A DNA stretch of 33,880 bases from an uncultured Slackia sp. (GTDB lineage: Bacteria; Actinomycetota; Coriobacteriia; Coriobacteriales; Eggerthellaceae): positions 1 to 33,880 of the forward strand of contig CALBLG010000113.1 of NCBI GenBank assembly GCA_937895975.1. Reading direction: 5' to 3'. Under the pieces are notes generated by a model. It did not search any database, was not told the DNA's origin, and saw only the letters and a list, made by a program, of their open reading frames with translations. A program made the position numbers and the translations under genes. Positions 32,434 to 33,880 of this stretch are shown here, piece by piece; position 1 is the first letter of the stretch; every line of letters starts with the position of its first letter.

Positions 32434-33303
32434 ATGGTATGGGATTGGATTATCGCGACCTATCTGTTTTTGGCTGGCATGGGCGCGGGCGCGTTCGTGC
32501 TCGCTTCGATCGTCGGCTGGCGCCGGCCGAACGATTTCAAGGTGAAGCTTGCCGGTCTTGTTATCGCGCTTGTGGCGGTGGGCGGCGGCACGTTGCTGCT
32601 TATGGTCGACGCGCGCGCGGGCCTTATGAACCCGTTGCGCTTTGTGGGCCTGCTCGCCAACACGAGCTCCATCATGATGTGGGGCGTCGTGCTGCTGTCG
32701 GCATTCCTGGTGCTCGATTTCGTGGCCATCATTCTCGAATGGCGCACGAAGAAAACCCCGAAGGCGCTCGATGTGATTGGTATGCTGCTCGCGCTGGGTG
32801 TGGCCGGTTATACCGGCGCGCTGCTTGGCGATGCCCATCTGGCGTTTCCCTTGTGGAACCCGGCCATTTTGCCGGTGCTGTTCGTAGTGTCGGCGGCCTC
32901 TGCGGGCTTTGCTGTGGTGGTGCTCGCGGCGCACATCATGAAGGCGCCCGAGCTTGAGGCCATGCATTTCACGCACGTCACGGGCCTGGCGCTGCCCGTG
33001 ATCGAGGTCGCGCTTATTGCCGTGCTTCTGTTCGCTACCCAGGCGATCGACGGCTCGGCTGCGGCGGCTGCTGCGGCGTCGGTGGCGAATCTTACGACGG
33101 GCTCGTATGCGGTCGCATTCTGGCTGGGCCTGGTTGTTGTGGGCTTGGCGGCTCCGATTGCGATCGAGCTCGCGATGCGCTCCAAAGAAGAGCTTTCCAA
33201 AGGCGCGCTTCCCTGCGTGGCGGAATGCTGCGTGCTCGTCGGCGGCTTCATGCTGCGTTATCTCGTGATCATGGCGGCGCTGCCCACGGCAATGCTGCTT
33301 TAG
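32434..33303 (+). CDS. NrfD/PsrC-type membrane quinol subunit
   Basis: A 289-residue membrane protein with about eight to nine spans; the opening WDWIIATYLFLAGMGAGAFVLAS is the NrfD family start. It exchanges electrons with the menaquinone pool and anchors the complex. The next conserved part is the long loop with WRTKKTPKALDVIG. The ATG at 32434 follows GAGGGGTGAT, overlapping the end of the ferredoxin gene; a GTG at 32425 is an alternative. With the two genes upstream it makes a PsrABC/TtrABC-like complex. Confidence 0.9.
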   Translation: MVWDWIIATYLFLAGMGAGAFVLASIVGWRRPNDFKVKLAGLVIALVAVGGGTLLLMVDARAGLMNPLRFVGLLANTSSIMMWGVVLLSAFLVLDFVAIILEWRTKKTPKALDVIGMLLALGVAGYTGALLGDAHLAFPLWNPAILPVLFVVSAASAGFAVVVLAAHIMKAPELEAMHFTHVTGLALPVIEVALIAVLLFATQAIDGSAAAAAAASVANLTTGSYAVAFWLGLVVVGLAAPIAIELAMRSKEELSKGALPCVAECCVLVGGFMLRYLVIMAALPTAMLL

Positions 33304-33391
33304 ATCTTCGGCCCGCCCGATTGCCGCGTGTTGGCGTCGGGCGCGGCCGCCCAACTCGCCTGCGCCAACCGCGCGGGCGATTCCTCCCCGT

Positions 33392-33433
33392 GCCGGCGGT
33401 CGGCTCCCCATTTTTGGCCGCCGGCTTCTTTTT
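33392..33433 (+). terminator. Intra-operon terminator-like hairpin
   Basis: GCCGGCGG (33392-33399) pairs with CCGCCGGC (33418-33425) over an 18-nt loop, followed directly by TTCTTTTT. It lies between the NrfD and chaperone genes and should reduce read-through into the chaperone gene; the chaperone ribosome site (AGGAG) starts one base later. Confidence 0.7.
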
Positions 33434-33443
33434 AGGAGACGTT

Positions 33444-33880
33444 ATGCAAACTTCTGCATACAGCCAAAGCCGCGTTGAAGCGCGCGCGGCGTGCAATGTG
33501 TACGCGGCGCTCGCCGCCGTGTTCGCCGCCGAGCCGAATGCCGAGGCGGTAGAGGGCATCGCGAACGTGGCGGCCACGCTTGACGTGCCGTGGACCGAGG
33601 AGGTGCACCTCGATTCGCTGCGCGCTCGCTACACCGAGCGTTTCATCGTCCCGGGCAATCCCCATTATGTTCCACTGAGCGAGAATTGCGTTCGCGCTGC
33701 GGCGCAGCAGGGCGGGGCGCTCGAATTCGGCCAGGTTGATGGGCCTTTCCGCGAGCATGTGTCGAAATGCTATGCTGCGGCGGATTTCGCTCGGCCTTCG
33801 GGCATAGCCCACGACGATTCCTTGGCCGCCGAGCTTTCGTTCATGGCTTTTTTGGCCGCGTCGCAGGTCGAGGCTGAAAC
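33444..33880 (+). CDS. TorD/DmsD-family chaperone, 3' end outside window
   Basis: The first 145 residues of a TorD-like redox-enzyme maturation protein. The all-helical sequence with YTERFIVPGNPHYVPLSENC (about residues 56-75) matches the family's RLFxxPxxPxxPxES-type segment. Such chaperones bind the Tat signal and apo-form of a molybdoenzyme until its cofactor is in place; the natural client is the catalytic subunit encoded at 28702. The ATG follows TAGGAGAC. The C-terminus is cut by the window edge. Confidence 0.85.
   Translation, partial: MQTSAYSQSRVEARAACNVYAALAAVFAAEPNAEAVEGIANVAATLDVPWTEEVHLDSLRARYTERFIVPGNPHYVPLSENCVRAAAQQGGALEFGQVDGPFREHVSKCYAAADFARPSGIAHDDSLAAELSFMAFLAASQVEAE

Overview
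The window is high-GC, densely coded bacterial chromosome, and it most resembles a member of the Eggerthellaceae (class Coriobacteriia, anaerobic Actinomycetota). The pointers are a LuxR-type regulator with a polytopic membrane N-terminus lying divergent to a Tat-exported molybdopterin oxidoreductase operon, the glmS-acpS-nnrD order, and GGGAC-core intergenic palindromes. This placement is inference; the window has no rRNA or tRNA to test it.

Layout. 1-1066: 3' part of larC (nickel-pincer cofactor synthesis) with a nine-fold His-Glu linker repeat. 1431-5459: DUF2797 protein, PAQR/hemolysin III membrane protein, soluble CBS/CorC protein and two PspC-domain membrane proteins. 5639-7760: exported RlpA-like double-psi barrel protein and two separate single-unit TrkA-type RCK proteins. 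7905-10342: purB and a LysR regulator. 10577-14115: glmS, acpS and nnrD. 14374-14970: DUF308 membrane protein. 15315-17525 (minus): ligA. 17800-18792: two small membrane proteins. 18856-19614 (minus): TSUP-family permease. 19756-21517: Asp/Glu racemase homologue and a fold-IV aminotransferase homologue lacking any candidate PLP lysine. 21914-22924: M19 dipeptidase. 23304-26644: a two-flavoprotein fusion with a BFD-like iron-sulfur domain, overlapping a DUF1667 gene. 26847-28457 (minus): membrane LuxR regulator. 28702-33880: a PsrABC/DmsABC-like respiratory operon (catalytic, four-cluster ferredoxin and NrfD subunits) followed by a TorD-like chaperone cut by the window edge.

The most interesting locus is the catalytic subunit at 28702-31793. 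Its Tat signal peptide and its body are in different frames, joined at a GGGG run where a -1 slip restores a sensible protein. The body is crossed by one in-frame TGA, exactly where this family carries its Mo-ligand Cys, with a small bacterial SECIS-like hairpin 19-23 nt downstream. It reads as a selenocysteine oxidoreductase that also needs a frameshift (or carries a 1-base error); a decaying gene is the alternative.

The intergenic DNA carries two repeat families. One is a 29-bp unit (GGCAAGAA...TTTTGCAGC) arranged as inverted pairs around about 100 bp. The other is a family of palindromes whose stems differ completely but which share a GGGAC-TG-CTCC-like core. Two hairpins have perfect stems of 31 and 36 bp. 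No CRISPR array, insertion sequence, tRNA or rRNA was seen.
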